Assembly (NCBI GenBank): GCA_015501075.1
Contig: JADNYJ010000777.1
Coordinates: 1-13,361, forward strand
Reading direction: 5' to 3'
DNA length: 13,361 nt
Source of the DNA: Gymnopilus junonius
Lineage: Eukaryota; Basidiomycota; Agaricomycetes; Agaricales; Galerinaceae
The position numbers and the translations under genes were made by a program. Below are positions 1 through 7,715 of this stretch, piece after piece; position 1 is the first letter of the stretch, and each line of letters starts with the position of its first letter. The notes beneath the pieces were generated by a model, which saw only the letters and a list, made by a program, of their open reading frames with translations, did no database searches and was not told where the DNA came from.

Positions 1-1283
1 AAAGTCGTGACGGTCATGCTGGGGACACGTCCGGAATAAGTGGTCACGGGATTGGGTATGGAAGCCGCACTCGCAACTGGTGGATTCGGGGATATTGAAT
101 CGAGAGTAGTACTCCCCGATGGGAGCATGGTGGTGATGGCGCGAGTGACCCTTGTAAAGAGAGTCAGGTCACCACCTGCAGCTTGAAGCCAGGGACCACC
201 TCGTTTGGCCCGTGGTTCTAGTCGACCCCGTCGAGGTCGGTGAGAGACAGAAATTGTCGCCCTGAATACGAGGGTTGCTGGAACAACTCCTGCCAGCCTT
301 CCCCCAGATTATCGTCAGCTGCTTTGCGCAGCGCTGCAAGTGAGTGTGGCGTGTTAGGCCCACTGCTACAGAGAGCTCAGTCACCATGAGATGAGCTTGA
401 TAGTGTATGCCCCACTTCAGAGAAGATGGGAAATGATGAAGGGAGATGTGGCGGCCAGGGCCCCTGGTCCACCACTCTGTAAGAGCACGGGATCACAGCC
501 AAGGAATGACCTGACCTGAATGCATGGAGGCATCAAGCAGACTCCCCAAAGCCTTTGGTGGAGTCCGACAAGATAACAATGTAGTCACAATCGTCCATGG
601 CACAGGCCCGGACAATTGCAGTATGAAGGGAGTAAAGCTCAGCATCCTCTGCAAGAGCACTCCCAGCCGCGTAGCGAGATGTGTGCACCTCAACTCCTTG
701 GTGAAATACAAGCGAAGCTGCAATAGCCTGCTTGTTCCGGTCAGTGGGACGACTACCATCGCCGACACAGATCAGAGTGGACGGTTCCCACTTTGAAGCT
801 TCCCAGAAGCGGTCTAACCATTCACGCCAGAGCCCAACCTTCCTTGGGTGCCGGAGAGATATCAAAGTGAATTCCATGATGTAACTCAAGGAAACGCCCA
901 CCTGGACGAGCCTCTGGGGTGAATGGCTCCAAAGGCTCGCTGACTACATGGAGCATGTCATCGACGTCCATAACAGTACCCCCGCACCTTAGCACGTTGT
1001 GGGGCAGTCATAAAGGCAGCAGAGCGAGGGTGAGGAGTCGCCTTTGGAAAAGGGCGCACTCAGAAGGGAGCACCGGATGAGTGTCCGAGAGGGCCGCCAT
1101 GCGCAGAACACCTACTGCAGCAGCACGTTTCAGACTAAGTTGATAGGGACCAGGCCAGCAAGGGCCTCGATCCCTCCCAGTTGGAGGTGTGGAATGCACC
1201 AGTAATCCAGAGCGCAGCATGCGTTGCATGCTGGTCAGTAGTTTAATGGTCCCCTGGCACTTAGCGCCTTGGAAGAACCACAA
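1..1283 (-). pseudogene. LINE A ORF2, part 3: thumb/linker, RNase H and C-terminal region, multiply frameshifted
   Basis: This stretch aligns throughout with the C-terminal part of the intact frame in LINE B but is split among frames. Small indels relative to LINE B or C are visible near 1284, 1220, 1131, 1040, 839 and 545. The RNase H block is readable at 533-901: CVGDGSRP (first Asp), AEDAELYS (Glu) and VILSDST (second Asp). RNase H in such LINEs removes the RNA template after first-strand synthesis. The C-terminal zinc-finger region starts to be readable near the left edge but the window ends before the stop codon. No separate start codon is expected, since this is the tail of the endonuclease-reverse transcriptase polyprotein. 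Confidence 0.85.
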
Positions 1284-2779
1284 GTCGGAGGCCGTATGTT
1301 GCAATAGGCAACACACAAGACCTGTAAAGCAGACGCTTTTGCATGGGCGTAAGCCCCCTGGACGAGTTACCAAGCATCCTCATTGCCCTAACGGTGGTGA
1401 AGGACTTGGTAGAATAGTACCGGACATGCTCATGGAATGTCAATTTCCAGTCAAAGAAGAAACCCAAGTACCGCCAGAACGGCTTGGGCGTCAGACGTCT
1501 GTCCTGGGTGTAGGGAGCAGACCCTAGATCCATGGATGGATTGAACTCTGAGTGAGAACGATCAAAATGGAATAACTCCGTTTTGTCATGCTCAAGAGTG
1601 AGGGCGAACTTTGTGAAGAGTTCGAAAATCACCGCATAGGACCTTTTCAGGGCTAAGCAGTTGGCATCGAGGGTCTTAGACTGCACAATGAGGGTGCCGT
1701 CATCGATGTATGAGAGCAGAGTGGTATCGGAGACCGACTCATTCTGCATGAACAGTTTCAGCACTGGTGCAAGGAAGAGTGCTGAAAGTACTGTGGACAA
1801 AGCAGAGCCCTGCCCCACCCCGACATCAGCCTGCTGGGGGTCAGATTGAAAACCGTTCCATGCGTAAGACATGGAACGGCTGACCAGGTATGATGAAAAG
1901 AATTCCACCACGTTAGGAGGGAAGCCCTGCTTCCTGAGAATCGCAATCAACACTTCGTGATTGAGAGAGGGGAAGAACTGTGCCACGTCAAAGGCGATGA
2001 CACTGGTCTTTAAGCCGCGAGCCCACCCTGCATGCACCAGGTGCGTGACGAGCAAGCCTGCATCCTCGGTGGAGCGCTGACACACACCACCGAGTTGATT
2101 AGGGTGAAAGATATCGTGCTTAACAGCATCGAATTGAATGCGGTTAGAGAGCATTTTCTCAACCAATTTGCCGAGGGTGTTCAGAAGCACAATTGGTCTG
2201 AATGCCTTCGGCGTGGAGTACGAGGGCTTGTTCGGTTTCGGAATAATCACCGACAAGGACTCCTTGAAGTGTGTCGGCCAATACCCAACCCAAAGGCAGG
2301 CATTAGCTAACTGCATGAACACCTGAAGACAGTGTTCGTCACAAATAATTGCCTTAAGGTGTGACCACTTAATATGATCAGGACCCGGTGCTGAGTTGTT
2401 AGAGCAAGATGCCAAGGCCTCCCTCAATTCCAACAATGAAAAGGTGGTCCACTCTCGCACTCCCATATCGGGAAGGGAGGTGAGACCACTGATGTCATAT
2501 GCTCGGTCAGAGGCCGAGTTATACGTGCCATGAAGGGCATCCCAAAGAGAGGGCATATCATGGCAGGGCTGTCCGTTGAATTGGATAGCCTCGGAGGGTG
2601 GCAACTTGTGCTGCTGGATCCAATTCATAAGATCCCAGGGGCGCTTGTTAGTAGTAGCAACTTCAGTGATGCGTTCATCAAAGAACTTGCGTTTAGCAGC
2701 TTTGACAGCTTTGCAAAAAATTTTATGGTTATCGCGAGAGTTATCCCGCTGATAAGCATCGAAGGAGTCTTCATACAAG
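1284..2779 (-). pseudogene. LINE A ORF2, part 2: reverse transcriptase domain
   Basis: This is the non-LTR reverse transcriptase. Visible landmarks: FFDERITEV and RPWDLMNW ahead of the fingers, IIPKPNKPSYSTPKAFRPI, motif A with the first catalytic aspartate in IAFDVAQFFPSLN, motif B as GVGQGSALSTV, and motif C as YIDD in LLSYIDDGTL, then FWRYLGFFFDWKLTF. In motif B the proline found in LINE B and C (SPV) is threonine here (STV); in motif C the other copies have YVDD. The frame is open for about 500 codons. The first ~20 codons of the longest open frame (2838-2780) overlap the endonuclease frame and are not real. It ends at about 1284 where an extra base, relative to LINE C, shifts the frame after YGLRL. 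Confidence 0.92.
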
Positions 2780-3743
2780 TGTCCCACCAAGGACGGGAGT
2801 GAGGGGAGATACGAATCGTCTTGGAGTACCTTTGCCAAGCATCTGAGAAAGCAGAAGCCACATCCGAAGACACAGCCTCCACCTGATCCAAGGTGTTGAT
2901 CGGCGCAAAGGGATCAATACCTTCGAGCCTCTCAATGATGGACAACATGAAGTCATCCAATTGATCCGGTGGCAGTGAGTGCAATGGAACAGTTGCTGCC
3001 ACCAGAGCGACAGAAATAGAACAGGCCAACGGAACATGGTCCGATGGCCCGCGCCATAGCTCACCTCTCCGAGTGCCTGCAGACAGCTCCTCAGTAGGTT
3101 GAACGAAGATGAGGTCGATGACCGACTCTCGTAGAGATGGGTTGCCAGGGATGTGAGTGGGACCCAGATTGACTGGGAGAGAAAGCATCAATCCCAGCAT
3201 AGCTGCCGTGTTCAGCAGGTTATTGGCTGTCGTCCGATGATGCAGGACACCAGGGTCCCACTTATTCGAATGACAGTTGAAGTCACCCCCCATGTAATGA
3301 AACATTGGAAGAAAGTCGGCTTGCTCGGTGAGCAGGTCGATAGCTGTGTGCTTATTATCTGAATACACATTCAGTAAGTTAACAATGGTGTCTCCAGTAA
3401 ACAGAGACACCGCCATGATATCACGGTGATCTATAAGATCGCGTTGCATGGCAGGGCGCCAGGGGTTCAGCCTCGTCGAGACGTAGGCCAGAACACATGG
3501 CCGGAGCCCAGCGGGGTCAGGCTGAACCATAACCTTCCAATCAGGGTGGTTTGGTGCTCCAATAACTGCCTCACCTTCGGGATTTCTCAAAGACAGAGCA
3601 TATTGTATCTTACGCCAAGGTGGCTCTTGCAAGAAAATAACATCAAAAGAATCTTTTAGACAGTCTAGAAGTACATCGATATGCCTATAATTCTGGTTAC
3701 AATTGTACGAAATGATTCTAACATCCTCCTTTCTTCTCATCAT
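2780..3743 (-). pseudogene. LINE A ORF2, part 1: apurinic-type (EEP) endonuclease domain
   Basis: This N-terminal domain of ORF2 would nick the target DNA to start target-primed reverse transcription. All expected motifs of the exonuclease/endonuclease/phosphatase fold are present in order, counted from the first Met: N14 in ISYNC, E40 in LQEPPW, Y127 in VYSDN, D154 and N156 in GGDFNCHSNKWD, D210 in SVIDLIF, and S234-D235-H236 in GPSDHVPL. So the domain itself is not visibly broken. The frame is lost near 2780, just after PWWDTCMK; the reverse transcriptase continues in another frame with EDSFDAYQRDN. One missing or extra base there would explain it. The start is chosen because it overlaps the ORF1 stop and immediately precedes the first endonuclease motif. 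Confidence 0.9.
3740..3743 (-). other. ATGA overlap joining ORF1 stop and ORF2 start in LINE A
   Basis: On the minus strand the ORF2 start ATG (3743-3741) shares bases with the ORF1 stop TGA (3742-3740); a second in-frame ATG follows at once. This arrangement is compatible with translation of ORF2 by termination-reinitiation, as proposed for some other two-ORF LINEs. Only the overlap itself is seen; the mechanism is inferred. Confidence 0.7.
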
Positions 3744-4981
3744 TGAGCTAGAGGAGGGACGTTAGACATCAAGGTCTGGAGTGCACGTCGTTCACATACC
3801 TCACGGTATTTAGCTATGATCCAATCATGATTGAAGCGGTGTTTCCAGAACTTGCAGTTGCATCCTGTGGCAGGGTGCTCGCCCTGGCAGTTGGGGCATG
3901 GCTCACCTGCTGGGGTGGGGTGGCACATACCATCCGAATCCAGCGGGGGCCAGTTGCAGCAAGGCATGAGGGCGCAATGCTCATCAGTGGCATGAGGCCC
4001 GCCACACTGCGCGCAGCAGTGTTGGTGGGCCCTACAATCCTTGGTGAGATGACCCCAGCGCTGGCACATGGGGACACCTCGTCAGGCGGCAGCCAGCTTT
4101 ACATAAAGCAGCTCATCCTTGTAGTGAAAAGCCTTGTTGAAAAGCATCTTCACAGTTCATCCAGTCTGGAAGTCCCAGATCTCAAAATAGCAGTCGAACT
4201 TAGAGCTCTTCGCCAATTGATGTACGAGGCATGCATGCCCCACAAAAGGAATGCCTGAGAAGAGAGGGGCCCTTTCGAGCGCTCTCTCAATGTCGGCAAT
4301 GGTGGTGACAGTCTTCTGGAAGATGTCCAAATAATAGGGGACATCCAAAACCTTCAGGAAGGCTTTGGACATTGGCAATCTGACCCAAGGTGTCAGCCCC
4401 TTATAATCATCAGAGGTGCCTTGAACAACGTTATAGATCACACCCTGAAGGAGCATGAGCTCATCATTCATGGGTACATGGTTGGTGTGCAGAGCCCACC
4501 TGCAATAGGTGGGTTCTGCAGAAGTGATCTGAATGTCAAATCGGTCGAGGGCCATCATCCAGTTGACCTCATCAACCAGCGTAGTGAGTATGACATTCTT
4601 CAGCGCGAAGTCATTGAACACCACGAGAACTTGGCAGCGCATTGGGCCTGCCGTGACAAAGTCCAGCCCTTTAGACTTGGCTGGGGTAGAGGGTCTAGTC
4701 AGGCCCTGAGAGGGTCCAAGACCGGGGTCTGGGCCCAGGCCTGCAGCAGCCTGGGCCCAGGTTTGTGGTGCCATTTGAGTGACCGCCCACTCAAAATAGC
4801 AATTAGTAAGCAATCCATGGGTCGAGGACCCTGGAACTGGTGTCCGGAGTTTCAAGGTGAAGGGGCGCTTGGGGTGAGAGGAGAGAGGAATGGGAGGGGG
4901 CCCTGGAGGGGGTGGCCTCTGATATTGTACAAGCTTAGCCTTCTGTTTGCGAGGCTGAAGCTTAGTGTGAGCAGGAGCAGG
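3740..4981 (-). pseudogene. LINE A ORF1, gag-like RNA-binding protein with zinc knuckles (5' end missing, two in-frame stops)
   Basis: ORF1 proteins of such LINEs coat the element RNA in the ribonucleoprotein particle. The frame is open from the LTR border at 4981 through a proline-rich stretch (PPPPGPPP), then a central region ending near 4160. In-frame TGAs occur at 4157-4159 and 4082-4084, both where arginine would fit the protein. Beyond them comes a Cys/His-rich tail with three knuckle-like motifs: CQRWGHLTKDC (only three of four ligands visible), CAQCGGPHATDEHC and CPNCQGEHPATGCNC, followed by a basic KFWKHRFNHDW segment typical of this family's ORF1 end. The true start codon lies outside the window, beyond the copia insertion. 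The stop TGA at 3742-3740 overlaps the ORF2 start as ATGA. Confidence 0.85.
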
Positions 4982-4992
4982 TGTTAGAAGGA

Positions 4993-5072
4993 CTGAAGTC
5001 CAGAGTTAAGAACTAACTAAATACAAGGAGAAACTATGTACTACTCACCTGAAGTCCAGAGTTAAGAACTAA
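4993..5072. repeat. 24-bp perfect direct repeat inside the LTR (4993-5016 and 5049-5072)
   Basis: The two copies start CTGAAGTCC and end GAACTAA, are identical over 24 bp and lie 56 bp apart. Both are in the half of the LTR that borders LINE A. They may be duplicated regulatory sequence or the result of slippage; function is not known. Confidence 0.85.
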
Positions 5073-5081
5073 GGACTTCAG
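5049..5081. other. Hairpin-forming inverted repeat in the LTR
   Basis: CTGAAGTCC (5049-5057) and GGACTTCAG (5073-5081) form a perfect 9-bp stem. Inside it AGTT (5060-5063) and AACT (5067-5070) add a 4-bp stem around a 3-nt loop. The left arm belongs to the second copy of the 24-bp repeat. A transcript of the LTR in either direction could fold here. Confidence 0.75.
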
Positions 5082-5146
5082 GAGGACTTAGCTACAATGT
5101 AACTACTCTGTGACATGTAACATATCATGTGAGAGTCACTCTAACA

Positions 5147-5153
5147 TACCCCC
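5147..5153 (-). promoter_or_regulatory. Polypurine tract for plus-strand DNA priming
   Basis: On the minus strand ATGGGGGTA sits directly before the TGTTAGA start of the 3' LTR. A purine run at this place is where LTR retrotransposons prime plus-strand synthesis. It is short, and the call rests mainly on position. Confidence 0.6.
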
Positions 5154-5217
5154 ATGACTGAACATGTCTCTAAGTCTACAAACAAGAGAGAAAGAGAAAA
5201 ACAAGACAAGAAAAGAT

Positions 5218-6645
5218 CTAAGATAACACACCCATTGATTCTCTGCAAAAGTGAACTTTGGGAGCAGGGAGAGACTTTGTCAAAGAGTCTGCAATCATCC
5301 TGAATCAATGCAGTCACCATGTGAAGCATCAGTGTACATTACAAAGGGCTCAGACATCGAATTGGTGCCAGAGTAAGTCAGCTTGTACTCCAAAGTTCCT
5401 TTGATATAGCGAAGCAGGTGTTTGAGAGCCTGCCAGTGCTTGAAACCAGGATTGGAGTTGTAGCGAGCCAAATAGCCTACAGAGTAAGCAATATCAGGTC
5501 GAGTCATGGTGGCCAAATACTGAAGAGAGCCAACTGCAGACAGGTAAGGAATGGTTGCCATTTCTTGTTCCTCCTCAGGAGTGGAAGGGGACATAGAATG
5601 AGAAAGTTGGAGCTTGGGAGGAAGAGGGGTTTTGACAGGATGACATTTAGACATACCATACTTCTCAAGCATGTCCAGGATGAACTGGCACTGGTGGAGT
5701 GTTATAGTGTGCTTGGGGCGGTCTCTGCCAATGCCAATACCTAGTAGGAACCGAGTTGGGCCTAAATTGCGACATTTGAAGTAGGAAGAGAGTTGGGCAA
5801 TGGTGGACTCAATAGCAGACTGGGATTTTGAAGCAAGGGTGATATCATCAATGTAGATAGGCATAATGATGTGAACTTCAGAGTTGGAGTAGATATAGAC
5901 AGATCTATCAGCTTGAATTCACTTGAAGCCCATTTCCTCCAAAACTCCATGTAACTTCTTGTTCCACTGTCTGGCTGCCTGTTTGAGTCCATAGAGCGAT
6001 TTGCGAAGTCTGCAGACTGCATTGGGTCCTCCTAGATGAAAGCCTTCAGGTTGCTTCATATAAATCTCCTCATCCAAGTCACCATTGGGAAAGGCAGAGG
6101 TGATGTCAAGAGAGTGGAGTTCTAGATCCTCAATGGCTGCCAATACTAAAATCAAGTGCAGCATTGCAGGGCAGAAGGTAGGTGCAAAGATCTCATTGTA
6201 GTCGATTCCTGGATGTTGTGAGTACCCTTTGGCAACAATTCGTGCTTTGAATCACTCAATTGAACCATCAGCATTGTGTTTGACTTTGAATACCCAACCA
6301 GATCCAATTGCCTTTTGACCTTCAGGAAGATCCATAATTTCCCAAGTGTTATTCTCAATCAAGGAGTTGTACTCCTGTGTTGCAGCTTCACGCCATTGAG
6401 CTCCCAGAGGTGTCTTTAGTGCATGTGTGAAGGAACGAGGTGTAGCATCATTTCCAGCAGCCAGAGCACCTTCTAAATCATCTTCATTATCTTCTGCCTC
6501 TTCAATTGCTTTAGAGAGCGGTTTGATCTTCCACCATTCACCAGGGGGTCTAATAACACAAGTAGTGCACCTAAGTGGCTGTGGAGTTGCAGGAGGCTGT
6601 ATCTGAGCAGGAGGTGGTGGAGGCGAAGGAGTGCGAGGTAGTGGA
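5218..6645 (-). pseudogene. Copia pol, C-terminal half: linker, reverse transcriptase, deleted RNase H
   Basis: After a proline-rich linker (TPSPPPPPAQ) comes QWREAATQEYNSL and the copia reverse transcriptase: GSGWVFKVKH, ARIVAKGYSQHPGIDYNE, LDITSAFPNGDLDEEIYMKQ (first catalytic Asp), RKSLYGLKQAARQW and the catalytic box IYIDDI. Then YLATMTRPDIAYSVGYLARY and HLLRYIKGTLEYKL lead to RNase H, of which only MYTDASHGDCIDSG remains. Near 5298-5303 the sequence jumps, with a frame change, to IADSLTKSLPAPKV, the family's normal C-terminal end, and stops at 5218-5220. About one RNase H domain is missing, including the later acidic residues and the STTEAEY-type motif. In-frame TGAs occur at 6252-6254 (SIE*FKAR) and 5919-5921 (GFK*IQADRS); arginine is the family residue at both. 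Confidence 0.9.
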
Positions 6646-7240
6646 GGGAGTCATCAATATAAGTGACCCAGTACCTATAGCCCTCAGGAGTTGGAGTATG
6701 AATGGGGCCATGCAGATCTGAGTGTACAAGCTCTAGAGGCTTGGTAGCTCTGCTGGGTGAAGTTGGGAAAGGATTGGAACGCATCTTGCCTGCTAAACAA
6801 GGCTCACAAACTAAGTCAGGCTTTTTCTTCAAATCCAGAGTCATTCCAGTCACCAGACCATTTCTGTGCATCTTAGAGATGTCTGCATGATTGTGGTGAC
6901 AACAGCGACGATGCCAGAGTGTAGGAGTAAGTGGTAGCGTCGAAACCCAGTGTGCAGACTCTTGACTAAGTGCGGTGCGTCCTCCCAGAATTACAGAGTT
7001 GTTGGACTTCAAGGGAGCGCAGAATAGGGTCTCATTTCGCAGATTGAAGGCTATTTGCTCTGAATTGATGTGAATCTCAAAGCCCTTTACTCTGACAAGG
7101 TATAAGCATGAGAGAAGGTTTGATTGAAGTGCTGGTACATGAAGGACTCTAGAAAACTCTACTGGATGCATTGCCTGACCTCTAATAACTGGGTGAAACA
7201 CCACAGTTCCAATTCCTGCTGAACTAACAATGCTGCCATC

Positions 7241-7241
<1 letters not shown>
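6646..7241 (-). pseudogene. Copia pol: post-protease region and integrase N-terminal zinc finger, catalytic core deleted
   Basis: The frame continues the protease segment found at 9655-10127 across the LINE B insertion (ADGSIV then SSAGIGT). It carries LHVPALQSNLLS, the GAG-pre-integrase region, an HHCC-type zinc finger (LWHRRCCHHNHADI ... CEPCLAGKM) and the start of the integrase core with its first Asp (VHSDLHGPIHTP) and YWVTYIDD. At about 6646-6652 the sequence passes directly, with a frame change, into the proline-rich linker before reverse transcriptase. The second Asp (normally in an SDNGGEY-type motif) and the Glu of the DDE triad are absent, so no active integrase could be made. The deletion probably removed a few hundred codons, judged from usual copia length. 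Confidence 0.88.
7227..7241. repeat. Target-site duplication of LINE B, left copy
   Basis: ACAATGCTGCCATCT, 15 bp, is found here and at 9655-9669. It lies directly beside the poly(A) (T-run on this strand). The last T could belong to either the duplication or the tail. Confidence 0.92.

Positions 7242-7265
<24 letters not shown>
7241..7265 (-). repeat. Poly(A) tail of LINE B (25 T on the plus strand)
   Basis: An uninterrupted run of 25 T ends the LINE and abuts the target-site duplication. It is pure, which suggests a young insertion. Confidence 0.95.
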
Positions 7266-7271
<6 letters not shown>

Positions 7272-7715
7272 AGGATTTATATACCGGTGCGCGAAAGCAG
7301 TCCGGTCGCAGATATACATGCACCCGAGTAATCTACCATTAAACTACGCCTAGTGCGAGACTGGCTCCCGCGGGCCGACTTGGGACCATAAAACAATGGG
7401 CCCGTACTCTCGTTGATGCCCTGACCGAAGGGAGGGGTCCAACAAAGTAAAAGAAGGGCACCGGAAGGGGGCCCGCCAGCCAGACCCGACAGCCCAGGAT
7501 GCACGCATACTGTGTTAGCCACTGAAGGCAGACCATTTTGGGTCGCCGAAGCAGGGGGTCACACTTGTCTGTCGATAGCGCCGAAGCTCCAGAACCCAGA
7601 CCCCCACCCTCAACCCAGCAAGGCCGAAGCCCGCCAAGTATTAGGACTCTGTTCTGAGCGCATCCCAGACCGCCGAACCCAGCCACCAGAACAACACCTA
7701 CCTTGCCCGACCAAG
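7266..7715 (-). other. 3' untranslated region of LINE B
   Basis: About 450 bp lie between the ORF2 stop and the poly(A), with no coding signal that agrees between copies. It is shared with LINE C and partly with LINE D. It differs from both of those at shared positions, for example GGGACCATAAAA here against AGGACCTAAAA in C and D. It contains the terminal hairpin at 7283-7306 and, at 7336-7346, a match to the Pol III A-box consensus on the minus strand. Confidence 0.8.
7283..7306 (-). other. Terminal stem-loop in LINE B 3' UTR, 17 nt before the poly(A)
   Basis: ACCGG/CCGGT (5 bp) plus TGC/GCA (3 bp) form a stem with a 2-nt bulge and a 6-nt loop. The same structure, base for base, is at 10164-10187 and 13039-13062. 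3' hairpins are recognised by the reverse transcriptase in some LINE families; a role here is inferred. Confidence 0.6.

Larger units (their letters stand above)
1..4981 (-). mobile_element. LINE A, old non-LTR retrotransposon copy, partial at both ends
   Basis: This is a two-ORF LINE with endonuclease, reverse transcriptase and RNase H, reading from about 4981 down to 1. Its 3' end (last part of ORF2, 3' UTR and poly(A)) is outside the window: position 3 lines up with about 7804 of LINE B, so roughly 540 bp are missing. Its 5' end is cut off by the copia LTR at 4982 while ORF1 is still open, which suggests that the copia element inserted into it rather than that it was truncated on insertion. 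Small indels and in-frame TGAs make it the most decayed LINE here. The family looks like the abundant Agaricomycete LINEs (Tad1-like organisation), recognised from memory of the protein motifs. Confidence 0.93.
4982..5146 (-). repeat. Copia 3' long terminal repeat, 165 bp
   Basis: The segment begins TGTTAGA and ends TCTAACA, a perfect 7-bp inverted terminal repeat with the TG...CA ends expected for an LTR. It lies just past the polyprotein stop, next to a G-rich purine tract, and on its other side an unrelated reading frame (LINE A ORF1) begins exactly. The partner LTR is outside the window, so LTR identity, and hence age, cannot be measured. An LTR this short is within the range for copia elements. 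No convincing TATA box was found. Confidence 0.82.

Noticed and set aside
2760..2800. Programmed frameshift between endonuclease and reverse transcriptase
   Set aside because: No slippery heptamer was seen, and this family normally encodes both in one frame; simple decay fits LINE A's other indels.
4421..4987. 188-codon plus-strand open frame
   Set aside because: It lies wholly opposite LINE A ORF1 and crosses into the LTR; it has no recognisable domain, while the minus frame has clear family motifs.
5919..6254. TGA recoded as an amino acid (alternative code or selenocysteine)
   Set aside because: TGG codes for the conserved tryptophans throughout, and the TGA positions correspond to arginine, so mutation is simpler.
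5218..7241. Host-domesticated copia gene
   Set aside because: Stops, two deletions with frame changes and flanking LTR point to a dead element, not a preserved host gene.
7241..7265. T-run as a transcription terminator
   Set aside because: It is the poly(A) of a minus-strand LINE beside a target-site duplication.
7310..7370. True tRNA gene in the LINE 3' UTR
   Set aside because: Only an A-box-like stretch is present; no matching acceptor stem, anticodon arm or B-box could be found.
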